From Actinomycetota bacterium (lineage in GTDB: Bacteria > Actinomycetota > Thermoleophilia > Gaiellales > Gaiellaceae), in the NCBI GenBank assembly GCA_013812465.1, contig JACCTK010000169.1, positions 1-5,626 on the forward strand: a DNA stretch of 5,626 nucleotides, read 5' to 3'. The position numbers were made by a program, and so were the translations under genes. Shown piece by piece: positions 1 through 4,234 of this stretch. Positions within the stretch are counted from its first letter, which is position 1; each line of letters starts with the position of its first letter. The notes beneath the pieces were generated by a model. That model had not been told where the DNA came from. It did not search any database and saw only the letters and a list, made by a program, of their open reading frames with translations.

Positions 1-22
1 CTCGCGGATTCTAGTGTGAGCG

Positions 23-919
23 CTAGGTGGCCTGGACTATGGGCCCGCGCCGGCGCACAACGAGGATCCCGAGTGCGATCAAGACGCCGCCCGCAATCTG
101 GATCAGGGTCAGCGTCTCGTCGAGGAAGAGGACGGCGAGAATGGCCGCGGCGAACGGGAGGAGGTTTGCGAAGATGGAGGCGTGTGACGGACCGACTCGA
201 CCCACAGCTGTGAACCAGAGCACGTTCGTCAGCACCAGCGGCCCGACGACCGCGTAGCCGAGCGCCAGCCACACGCCCCAGCCAAGCCCGGTGTAGTCCT
301 GGCTCGTCGTCTGCGGGGCGCTGATCGCGAAGAGCGGGACCCACATCGCGAGCAGGACGACCGCGCTGATGCGGTACGGCGAGTAGCTCCGCATCAGGGG
401 CGCGATTCCGACCGAGTACCCCGCCCAGGTCACGGCCATGCCGACAGCGAGGAGGTTCCCGCCGAGATCCCCGGACAGGTCTCCACCCGAGCCGGCGGCG
501 ACGAGCGCCACGCCGCCGAACGAGACCGCCGCCGCCAGCGCGGTGCGAGCCGATATCTGCTCCACTCCGATCAGGTACGAGAGGAGCACGGTGAAGACCG
601 GCGTCGTCCCGAGGATGAGCGCGGCCGTCGCTGCCGTCGTCAGCTCGAGCGCATACACGAAGCAGATCTGGTTGAGCAGGAGCGCGGTGACGGCGAGGCC
701 GAGGAAACGCCAGGAAGCTTTGCCGCGAATCGCGAGCGATCTCTCGACCGCGATCGTCAGCGCGGCGAAGAGAAGCGTGGCGACGCCGTAGCGCACGGCC
801 GCGTAGGCCAGCGGTTGGAAGCCGTTCGTCAGCACGTACTTCGTCACCGGGAAGTTGAATGCCCACATCAAGACCGCGCCGATGAGGAGGACATCGGTAG
901 CGCCGGCTCGGTGTCGCAT
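23..919 (-). CDS. EamA/DMT-family transporter, ten predicted membrane helices
   Basis: A 298-residue integral membrane protein of the drug/metabolite transporter superfamily. Seen directly: two tandem EamA-type halves, about residues 8-142 and 152-290, each made of roughly five hydrophobic helices. The first half opens with a WAFNFPVTKYVL stretch, the usual family opening of W...NF...K. It continues through LELTTAATAALILGTTPVFT. The second half ends with FLDETLTLIQIAGGVLIALG followed by a basic tail (VRRRG). Length and topology are normal for the family, which exports or imports small metabolites such as amino acids; the substrate cannot be read from sequence. The ATG at 919 is the only reasonable start, because an in-frame TAG lies four codons upstream. 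An AGGAG abuts the ATG with no spacing, so it is unlikely to act as a ribosome site. A TAGCGT box six bases before the ATG suggests a leaderless transcript. The gene is divergent from the lyase-family gene at 958. Confidence 0.9.
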   Translation of the reverse strand: MRHRAGATDVLLIGAVLMWAFNFPVTKYVLTNGFQPLAYAAVRYGVATLLFAALTIAVERSLAIRGKASWRFLGLAVTALLLNQICFVYALELTTAATAALILGTTPVFTVLLSYLIGVEQISARTALAAAVSFGGVALVAAGSGGDLSGDLGGNLLAVGMAVTWAGYSVGIAPLMRSYSPYRISAVVLLAMWVPLFAISAPQTTSQDYTGLGWGVWLALGYAVVGPLVLTNVLWFTAVGRVGPSHASIFANLLPFAAAILAVLFLDETLTLIQIAGGVLIALGILVVRRRGPIVQAT

Positions 920-922
920 CTC

Positions 923-951
923 CTGACGCTAGCGAGGCGAATTGATATGAC
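923..951 (+). promoter_or_regulatory. Candidate leaderless promoter of the lyase-family gene
   Basis: CTGACG at 923-928 (4/6 to TTGACA), a 17-bp spacer and TATGAC at 946-951 (4/6 to TATAAT), then six bases to the GTG at 958. The expected transcription start coincides with the start codon, which would explain why no usable ribosome-binding site is present: the only purine run, GGAA, touches the GTG. The element overlaps the divergent EamA promoter, so the two genes may compete for polymerase. Confidence 0.45.
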
Positions 952-953
952 AC
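926..953 (-). promoter_or_regulatory. Candidate leaderless promoter of the EamA gene
   Basis: Reading the minus strand, GTGTCA (953-948, 4/6 to TTGACA), a 16-bp spacer and TAGCGT (931-926, TANNNT form) end six bases before the ATG at 919. Transcription would start on or next to the start codon. The -10 overlaps the -35 of the opposite gene. The match is modest; support comes mostly from the same spacing recurring at other genes here. Confidence 0.4.
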
Positions 954-957
954 GGAA

Positions 958-1773
958 GTGAGCACATCCGTCGGCGATCGCCGCGCCCGCTTCCGGGAGT
1001 TGCATGAACGAGAGCAGCTGTTCGTGATGCCGAACCCGTGGGATGTCGGCTCGGCCAAGCTCCTCGCCTCCGCCGGGTTCGAGGCGCTCGCCACGACGAG
1101 CGCGGGATTCGCGTGGGCGCTCGGCAAGCTCGACCAGAAGGTGACTCGCGAGGAGCTCGTCACGCACGTTGCGGCTCTGGCGGAGGCGACAAGCCTTCCT
1201 CTGAACATCGACAGCGAACGCTGCTATCCGGACGATCCCGGCGGCGTGGCCGAGACCGTTTCGTTACTCGCGAACGCCGGGGCTGCGGGCTTCTCGATCG
1301 AGGACTACGACCCGGCGGCAGTGCGCATCGACGGCATCGAGCTCGCTTCTGAGCGCCTCGCTCTCGCCGCTCGGGCCTCCCGGGCGCTAACAGAGCCGAT
1401 GGTGCTCACCGGCCGGGCGGAGAATCACATCCGCGGTGTCGACGACCTCGACGACACGATCGCGCGGCTCGTCGCCTATCGCGACGCGGGCGCCGACGCC
1501 GTCTATGCGCCGGGACTGACCGATATCGACCAGATCGCCGCTGTCGTCGAGGCGGTCGGCGTGCCCGTGAACGTGCTCGCGCTTCCGGGGGGGCCGACGA
1601 TCGCCGAGCTCGCATCGGTCGGCGTGCGGCGAATCTCGGTGGGGAGCCTCCTTGCCGGTGCCTCGTACGGGGCGTTGATGGCGGGCGCGCGCGAGCTGCT
1701 GGACGAAGGCACCTCCGAGTATGCGCAGGCCGGTGTGTCGAGCACGACGCTCAAAGAAGCATTCGAGGCCTGA
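958..1773 (+). CDS. Isocitrate lyase/phosphoenolpyruvate mutase family protein
   Basis: A 271-residue soluble TIM-barrel enzyme of the isocitrate lyase/PEP mutase superfamily, whose members make or break C-C or P-C bonds next to a carboxylate using Mg2+. Seen directly: NPWDVGSA (residues 26-33), TTSAGFAWALG (46-56), the D85-x-E87 metal-ligand region, the SIEDYD strand (113-118), TGRAE (151-155), a DAGADAVYAPG segment (176-186) and LPGGPT near 209-214. The K-x-C-G catalytic loop of true isocitrate lyases and methylisocitrate lyases is absent. The protein therefore belongs to the broad, poorly characterised PEP_mutase-like branch (oxaloacetate decarboxylase or carboxy-phosphonate-type relatives), and the substrate is unknown. 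The residues after D85-x-E87 are RCY, where relatives usually have a small residue, Gly and Tyr. The GTG start is chosen because it gives the family's normal N-terminus and sits six bases after a -10-like box. It appears monocistronic. Confidence 0.88.
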   Translation: MSTSVGDRRARFRELHEREQLFVMPNPWDVGSAKLLASAGFEALATTSAGFAWALGKLDQKVTREELVTHVAALAEATSLPLNIDSERCYPDDPGGVAETVSLLANAGAAGFSIEDYDPAAVRIDGIELASERLALAARASRALTEPMVLTGRAENHIRGVDDLDDTIARLVAYRDAGADAVYAPGLTDIDQIAAVVEAVGVPVNVLALPGGPTIAELASVGVRRISVGSLLAGASYGALMAGARELLDEGTSEYAQAGVSSTTLKEAFEA

Positions 1774-1778
1774 TCGGC

Positions 1779-1796
1779 GATCGGCCCGCGCCGATC
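1779..1796 (+). terminator. Short GC-rich hairpin after the lyase gene
   Basis: GATCGGC (1779-1785), a CCGC loop and GCCGATC (1790-1796) form a perfect 7-bp stem starting six bases after the TGA stop. It is followed by TTCGATT, not a clear T-run, so if it ends transcription it does so without a classic U-tract, as is common in high-GC actinobacteria. A second GATCGGC at 1772-1778 gives an alternative left arm. Confidence 0.4.
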
Positions 1797-1813
1797 TTCG
1801 ATTCCGACGGTCT

Positions 1814-1875
1814 TTACAGTGCCTGGCACTGTAAGCGTCGAAAGTTCGCACAAATCTGTCCACTGCCTGGCTGTC
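1814..1875. repeat. Direct repeat copy 1, headed by a perfect 21-bp palindrome
   Basis: The left end, 1814-1834, is a perfect palindrome: TTACAGTGCC, one central T, then GGCACTGTAA. It is followed by a 41-bp tail (1835-1875) beginning GCGTCGAAAGTTCGC. The same arrangement recurs 121 bp downstream, with 34 of 41 tail bases identical. It lies in non-coding DNA. Candidates are an interspersed REP/MITE-like element or a duplicated regulatory region. Conservation well beyond the palindrome favours a duplicated element over a simple operator. Confidence 0.75.
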
Positions 1876-1934
1876 CGATAGATCCGGGTCGCGGCGGCAG
1901 CACGCGTTGCCTTCGCCCGATCGCGTCGGTCGTC

Positions 1935-1996
1935 TTACAGTGCCTGTTCCTGTAAGCGTCGAGAGTTCGCGCCAATCTGTCCACCGTTAGGCTGTC
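1935..1996. repeat. Direct repeat copy 2, with a decayed palindrome
   Basis: This is the second copy at a 121-bp period. The palindrome at 1935-1955 keeps the outer TTACAG/CTGTAA arms, but the inner right arm reads GTTC where copy 1 has GGCA, so three base pairs are lost. The 41-bp tail at 1956-1996 differs from copy 1 at seven positions. Three of these adjoin one another and turn the copy 1 sequence CTGGCT into TTAGGCT, creating a TANNNT box just before the next gene. Confidence 0.75.
1988..1993 (+). promoter_or_regulatory. Candidate -10 box before the 92-aa gene
   Basis: TAGGCT (TANNNT form) lies seven bases before the ATG at 2001, the spacing expected for a leaderless message. No -35 is recognisable at 16-19 bp, and there is no Shine-Dalgarno sequence. 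The box falls inside repeat copy 2. Confidence 0.35.
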
Positions 1997-2000
1997 TCGC

Positions 2001-2279
2001 ATGGCCGAGCCGACCCGAGACGACATCGACGCTCTTGTCGGTCCGGCGACCCCGCACTTCGCCTACCAACTGCGCGCCCGCGTTCGCGAGCTGATCCAGG
2101 ATCTTCCGGCCGAGCACCCGATCCGTCGCTACGGCGAGGAGAGGATGGAGCTGCTCGACCGCCTCGGTTACTCGTCGTCACTCGCGGCCGACACCGCGCC
2201 GGAACCGCGCAGCCGAATCGGCTGGGAGACGGTTCCCTCCTCGGCGCCCGTGTCGGATCCGCAACTTCCGAGCCCATGA
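2001..2279 (+). CDS. Small unknown protein translationally coupled to fabL
   Basis: A 92-residue protein I do not recognise. Residues 1-56 look folded and alpha-helical: a short acidic helix (TRDDIDALVG), then PHFAYQLRARVRELIQDLP, then HPIRRYGEERMELLDRLGY. From about residue 60 the chain is rich in Ser, Pro and Ala and looks disordered. There is no signal peptide, membrane segment or Cys motif. It is considered real because its TGA overlaps the fabL ATG (ATGA at 2276-2279), it has the high-GC third-position bias of its neighbours, and its start follows a TANNNT box by seven bases. The coupling implies a fixed ratio with FabL or a shared role, but no function can be assigned. The alternative is a leader peptide whose translation mainly delivers ribosomes to fabL. 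Confidence 0.7.
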   Translation: MAEPTRDDIDALVGPATPHFAYQLRARVRELIQDLPAEHPIRRYGEERMELLDRLGYSSSLAADTAPEPRSRIGWETVPSSAPVSDPQLPSP

Positions 2280-3034
2280 GCTTCGACGGGGCTTCCGTCC
2301 TCGTGACGGGAGGGTCGCGTGGGATCGGGAAGGCGATCGCCCTCCGCTTCGCGTCGCTCGGAGCGAGTCGAGTCGCGATCGGGTACATGCGCGGTGACCG
2401 CCCGGCGGAGGAGACGGCGTCCGAGCTGGCCGAGCTCGGAGCTGAGCCGGTTCTCGTCCGCGGGAACGTCTCCTCACAGCGAATCGCCGACGAGGTCGCA
2501 GCGCTCGGGCCGCTCGACGTGCTGGTTCATGCCGCCGCGACCGGAGTCATCCGTCCCGCACTCGAAACGGACGACAAGCACTGGGACTGGACGCTCTCCG
2601 CGAACGCTCGCGCCCTTCTCTCGCTGACCCGAGCTGCCGCGCCTTCGATGCCGAGCGGCGCGTCGATCGTCGGGATCTCCAGCCTCGGCTCGTCCCGAGT
2701 GCTCGACAACTACACGCTGGTGGGGGTGTCCAAAGCGGCACTCGAGGCGCTCGTCCGATACCTCGCAGTCGAGCTCGCGCCGCGAGGGATTCGCGTCAAC
2801 GCCGTGTCGGCCGGGGTCGTCGAGACTGGCGCGCTCGAGCACTTCCCGAACAAGGAGGCCATGCTCGAGATGGGGAGACGCAATCCCGCCGGCCGCATCG
2901 TCTCCCCCGAGGACGTCGCCGCGTGCGTCGCCTTTCTCTGCTCACCGGAGGCCGAGATGATCCGCGGCCAGACGCTCCTCGTCGACGGCGGCTGGTCGCT
3001 GCTTGCGTCGGTTGGCGTAACCCGGCTCAGCTGA
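2276..3034 (+). CDS. fabL: Enoyl-[acyl-carrier-protein] reductase FabL (NADPH type)
   Basis: A 252-residue short-chain dehydrogenase fold that reduces the trans-2 double bond of enoyl-ACP, the last step of each fatty-acid elongation cycle in the cytoplasm. Seen directly: the nucleotide-binding TGGSRGIG at 11-18; a GNVS segment at 63-66; HAAATG at 85-90, where classical family members have NNAG; HWDWT at 102-106; SSLGSS at 135-140; and Y146-TLVGVS-K153. The Tyr-X6-Lys spacing marks enoyl-ACP reductases, whereas ordinary SDRs have Tyr-X3-Lys. The run SKAALEAL-RYLAVEL, then HFPN (189-192) and MIRGQTLLVDGG (228-239) closely resemble Bacillus subtilis FabL as I remember it (about 250 residues). 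The ATG overlaps the stop of the upstream 92-aa gene, and no strong ribosome site precedes it, so translation is probably coupled. The gene ends convergently, overlapping the opposite gene by 8 bp. FabL enzymes are known to be less sensitive to triclosan than FabI; that trait is not tested here. Confidence 0.92.
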   Translation: MSFDGASVLVTGGSRGIGKAIALRFASLGASRVAIGYMRGDRPAEETASELAELGAEPVLVRGNVSSQRIADEVAALGPLDVLVHAAATGVIRPALETDDKHWDWTLSANARALLSLTRAAAPSMPSGASIVGISSLGSSRVLDNYTLVGVSKAALEALVRYLAVELAPRGIRVNAVSAGVVETGALEHFPNKEAMLEMGRRNPAGRIVSPEDVAACVAFLCSPEAEMIRGQTLLVDGGWSLLASVGVTRLS

Positions 3035-3302
3035 CGCCGACCACCTCGAAGATGTACCAGAGGAGCACCAGGAGGTAGACAAAGGAGACTCCCGTGGCCG
3101 TCACTGCGGCGCCGATCAACTCGGCCGGCCGAATACGAAGCACCCATCCGAGGACGAGCGTCAATGTCGCCGGTAAGCCGAGCAGCAGCAACCAGGCAAA
3201 GACGTCGGAACCGGACACTCCCACACCGGCGAAGAAGCCGAGGAGCGGAGCGACGACGAGCGCAACGATTCAGAAGAGTGCGCGCCTCCCACGCGTGCTC
3301 AT
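3027..3302 (-). pseudogene. Small three-helix membrane protein gene interrupted by TGA at codon 11
   Basis: Reading down from the ATG at 3302, the frame encodes MSTRGRRALF, then TGA (3272-3270), then continues open for 80 more codons to a TGA at 3029-3027. The part after the interruption starts at once with a hydrophobic stretch (IVALVVAPLLGFFAGVGV). Two more membrane helices follow, about residues 34-56 and 64-87, ending WYIFEVVGVS. A basic decapeptide followed by a helix is a typical membrane-protein N-terminus, so the stop looks like a single-base change, most simply TGG (Trp) to TGA. The longest uninterrupted reading starts at a GTG at 3224 (65 aa). It would lose the first helix and has no ribosome site. 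The gene lies 15 bp after the 96-aa gene on the same strand, as in an operon, and overlaps the end of fabL. It could be a true nonsense allele, a sequencing error, or a shortened but working protein. Family not recognised. Confidence 0.6.
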
Positions 3303-3317
3303 GCCCGGAGCACGCCG

Positions 3318-3608
3318 TTACTGGCGCATGAAGCCCTGGCGGGCCGCCGAGACGAGCGCCACCGCCTCGGGGAAGAGCACTCGCATCGCGTCGCGCAGCG
3401 CGAGCGCCTGCGCGTCAGCAGAACCCTCGGCCTGAATCTGCGACAGCGCCGCCGCGGTCAGCTCCACCGCGGTGTTCAAGGTCAGCGTCGCATACTGCTC
3501 GCGCTGGGCGTCCTGAACCGACTCCGCCTGCTTCTCGGCGAACTCACGCAGCGCCCCGAGGAGCTCCTCGGGATCGCCGCCGAACGGAAAGAAGCCGCCG
3601 CCTTCCAT
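3318..3608 (-). CDS. Hypothetical 96-aa helical protein with Gly/Phe-rich N-terminus
   Basis: An unrecognised soluble protein. The N-terminus is MEGGGFFPFGGDPEELL, a flexible Gly/Phe segment. The rest reads as two or three amphipathic helices: acidic-basic at 17-45 (LREFAEKQAESVQDAQREQY) and Ala/Leu/Gln-rich at 46-92. This suggests a helical bundle or coiled-coil oligomer. No transmembrane segment, Cys pair or catalytic motif is seen. The ATG at 3608 lacks a Shine-Dalgarno sequence, but TACAAT (5/6 to TATAAT) ends six bases before it, favouring a leaderless transcript. Its upstream flank is the GTAG double-hairpin element at 3618-3665, which separates it from the 184-aa gene. It is followed after 15 bp by the interrupted membrane gene. 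The three genes may once have formed one operon. No function is proposed. Confidence 0.65.
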   Translation of the reverse strand: MEGGGFFPFGGDPEELLGALREFAEKQAESVQDAQREQYATLTLNTAVELTAAALSQIQAEGSADAQALALRDAMRVLFPEAVALVSAARQGFMRQ

Positions 3609-3614
3609 CGCCGC

Positions 3615-3620
3615 ATTGTA
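3615..3620 (-). promoter_or_regulatory. Candidate -10 box of the 96-aa gene
   Basis: On the minus strand TACAAT (3620-3615) matches TATAAT at five of six positions and ends six bases before the ATG at 3608. Its first three bases, TAC, are part of the outer foot of the adjoining hairpin element, so the promoter straddles the element edge. No -35 is seen; the -35 zone lies inside the hairpins. Confidence 0.45.
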
Positions 3621-3665
3621 GGGGCGACCCTTGGGTCGCCCGCGGGCGAGGCGAGCTCGCCCTAC
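3618..3665. repeat. BIME-like double hairpin with outward GTAG feet
   Basis: Two adjacent stem-loops. The left one is GTAG (3618-3621) followed by GGGCGACCC, TT, GGGTCGCCC (3622-3641), a perfect 9-bp stem. The right one is GGGCGAG (3644-3650), GCGAG, CTCGCCC (3656-3662), running into CTAC at 3662-3665, which is GTAG on the minus strand. Two REP-like units in opposite orientation, each with GTAG at its outer foot, is the architecture of bacterial interspersed mosaic elements mobilised by REP-associated tyrosine transposases. No such transposase lies in this window. The stems could also act as a transcription terminator or attenuator between the 184-aa and 96-aa genes, and they may stabilise mRNA ends. 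Confidence 0.7.
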
Positions 3666-4216
3666 GACAACGTCACTCTGTAGCCTGCCTCGATCTCGCG
3701 CTGGAGCTCCGACACCGCACCCTGGGAGGACTTCATCGCAGCGGTGAACGGGGACGCGGCAGTGGGATCGAGCTCTCGCTCGAGGCGCCGCGTCGCCGTG
3801 CCGATCTCGTCGAGACGACTCGGCGTCGCGAGCTGCGGCGGCGCTGCGAGAACCTCTCGGAGCTCACAAGCCGCCTCTATCGCCGCATCGATCCCCTGCG
3901 GCGCCTCGGCGTCCCGCAGTTGTTCGAGCCCCGCGACGAGCGCGTCCAAGTCTCCTCCACCCGCAGCATCGGTCGCGACCTCACACAGCGCGGCGATCGA
4001 CACCGCCTCCCGGAGCTCAACCCTGCTCACGACGACGTCCCCGTCGGCCCGGACGGCCAGCCAGGTGCGCCGACCGTCGGCGTCGTCGAACGCGCACAGG
4101 TAGACGCGCGCACCCCCCAACCCCTCGGTCGGGATGACCCCGGAAACAGCATCCCCCGCCGCGGCGTGCGCGCTCGCCAGACCGGCAACTCGCTCGATGT
4201 CGTCGGCGAGGCTCAC
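3662..4216 (-). CDS. Hypothetical 184-aa protein
   Basis: An unrecognised cytoplasmic protein. Residues 1-20 are a helix (SLADDIERVAGLASAHAAAG). Residues about 25-70 look beta-rich (VSGVIPTEGLGGARVYLCAF, then RTWLAVRADGDVVVSRVELREAV), like a small alpha/beta domain. Residues 75-184 are predicted helical with heptad-like spacing (ELREVLAAPPQL, then RLDEIGTATRRLERELD and AVSELQREIEAGYR), possibly coiled coil. There is no membrane segment, signal peptide or metal motif. The GTG start at 4216 is chosen because it follows TATTCT by exactly six bases and lies 18 bp from the divergent menG start; no ribosome site is present. The stop codon TAG is the TAG of the minus-strand GTAG foot of the hairpin element at 3618-3665, so the natural C-terminus may have been reset when that element arrived. 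It heads a three-gene minus-strand run of unknown purpose. Confidence 0.7.
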   Translation of the reverse strand: MSLADDIERVAGLASAHAAAGDAVSGVIPTEGLGGARVYLCAFDDADGRRTWLAVRADGDVVVSRVELREAVSIAALCEVATDAAGGGDLDALVAGLEQLRDAEAPQGIDAAIEAACELREVLAAPPQLATPSRLDEIGTATRRLERELDPTAASPFTAAMKSSQGAVSELQREIEAGYRVTLS

Positions 4217-4221
4217 GTCGC

Positions 4222-4227
4222 CAGAAT
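4222..4227 (+). promoter_or_regulatory. Candidate -10 box of menG
   Basis: CAGAAT (4/6 to TATAAT) ends seven bases before the GTG at 4235. It is the weakest of the boxes listed, because the first T is missing. The interval between the divergent starts is only 18 bp, so any promoter must either lie inside the opposite gene or give leaderless messages. Confidence 0.25.
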
Positions 4228-4228
4228 A
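4223..4228 (-). promoter_or_regulatory. Candidate -10 box of the 184-aa gene
   Basis: TATTCT on the minus strand (TANNNT form, 4/6 to TATAAT) ends six bases before the GTG at 4216. No convincing -35 is found at 16-18 bp. It overlaps the candidate -10 of menG on the other strand. Confidence 0.4.
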
Positions 4229-4234
4229 CGCCGG

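Noticed and set aside
1..22. The short left flank
   Set aside because: Twenty-two bases beyond the EamA stop hold no hairpin or start that I can support.
1387..1863. A 158-codon minus-strand frame over the end of the lyase-family gene
   Set aside because: Arg/His/Asp-rich composition typical of an antisense shadow of a high-GC gene; the lyase-family frame is clearly the coding one.
1814..1996. The two repeats as a CRISPR array
   Set aside because: Only two copies, with seven mismatches in the tail, units of about 62 bp and no cas genes; this is not CRISPR architecture.
1814..2117. Minus-strand frames through the repeats, giving similar short peptides such as RRLQCQAL and RRLQEQAL
   Set aside because: The similarity comes from the DNA repeat itself; the frames overlap the 92-aa gene antisense and lack a ribosome site or promoter.
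3027..3224. The 65-aa frame from GTG 3224 as a complete normal gene
   Set aside because: The same frame continues upstream with a strong transmembrane helix up to an in-frame TGA and, beyond it, an ATG with a basic N-terminus, so the shorter start probably truncates the protein.
3270..3272. TGA as a selenocysteine codon
   Set aside because: It lies in a membrane-helix boundary with no redox motif, and I see no clear selenocysteine-insertion hairpin just downstream; Trp loss is simpler.
3920..4234. An in-frame upstream extension of the menG reading frame, starting at ATG 3920
   Set aside because: It lies antisense to the 184-aa gene, reads as Arg/Pro-rich shadow sequence and has no methyltransferase family features; GTG 4235 gives the normal N-terminus.
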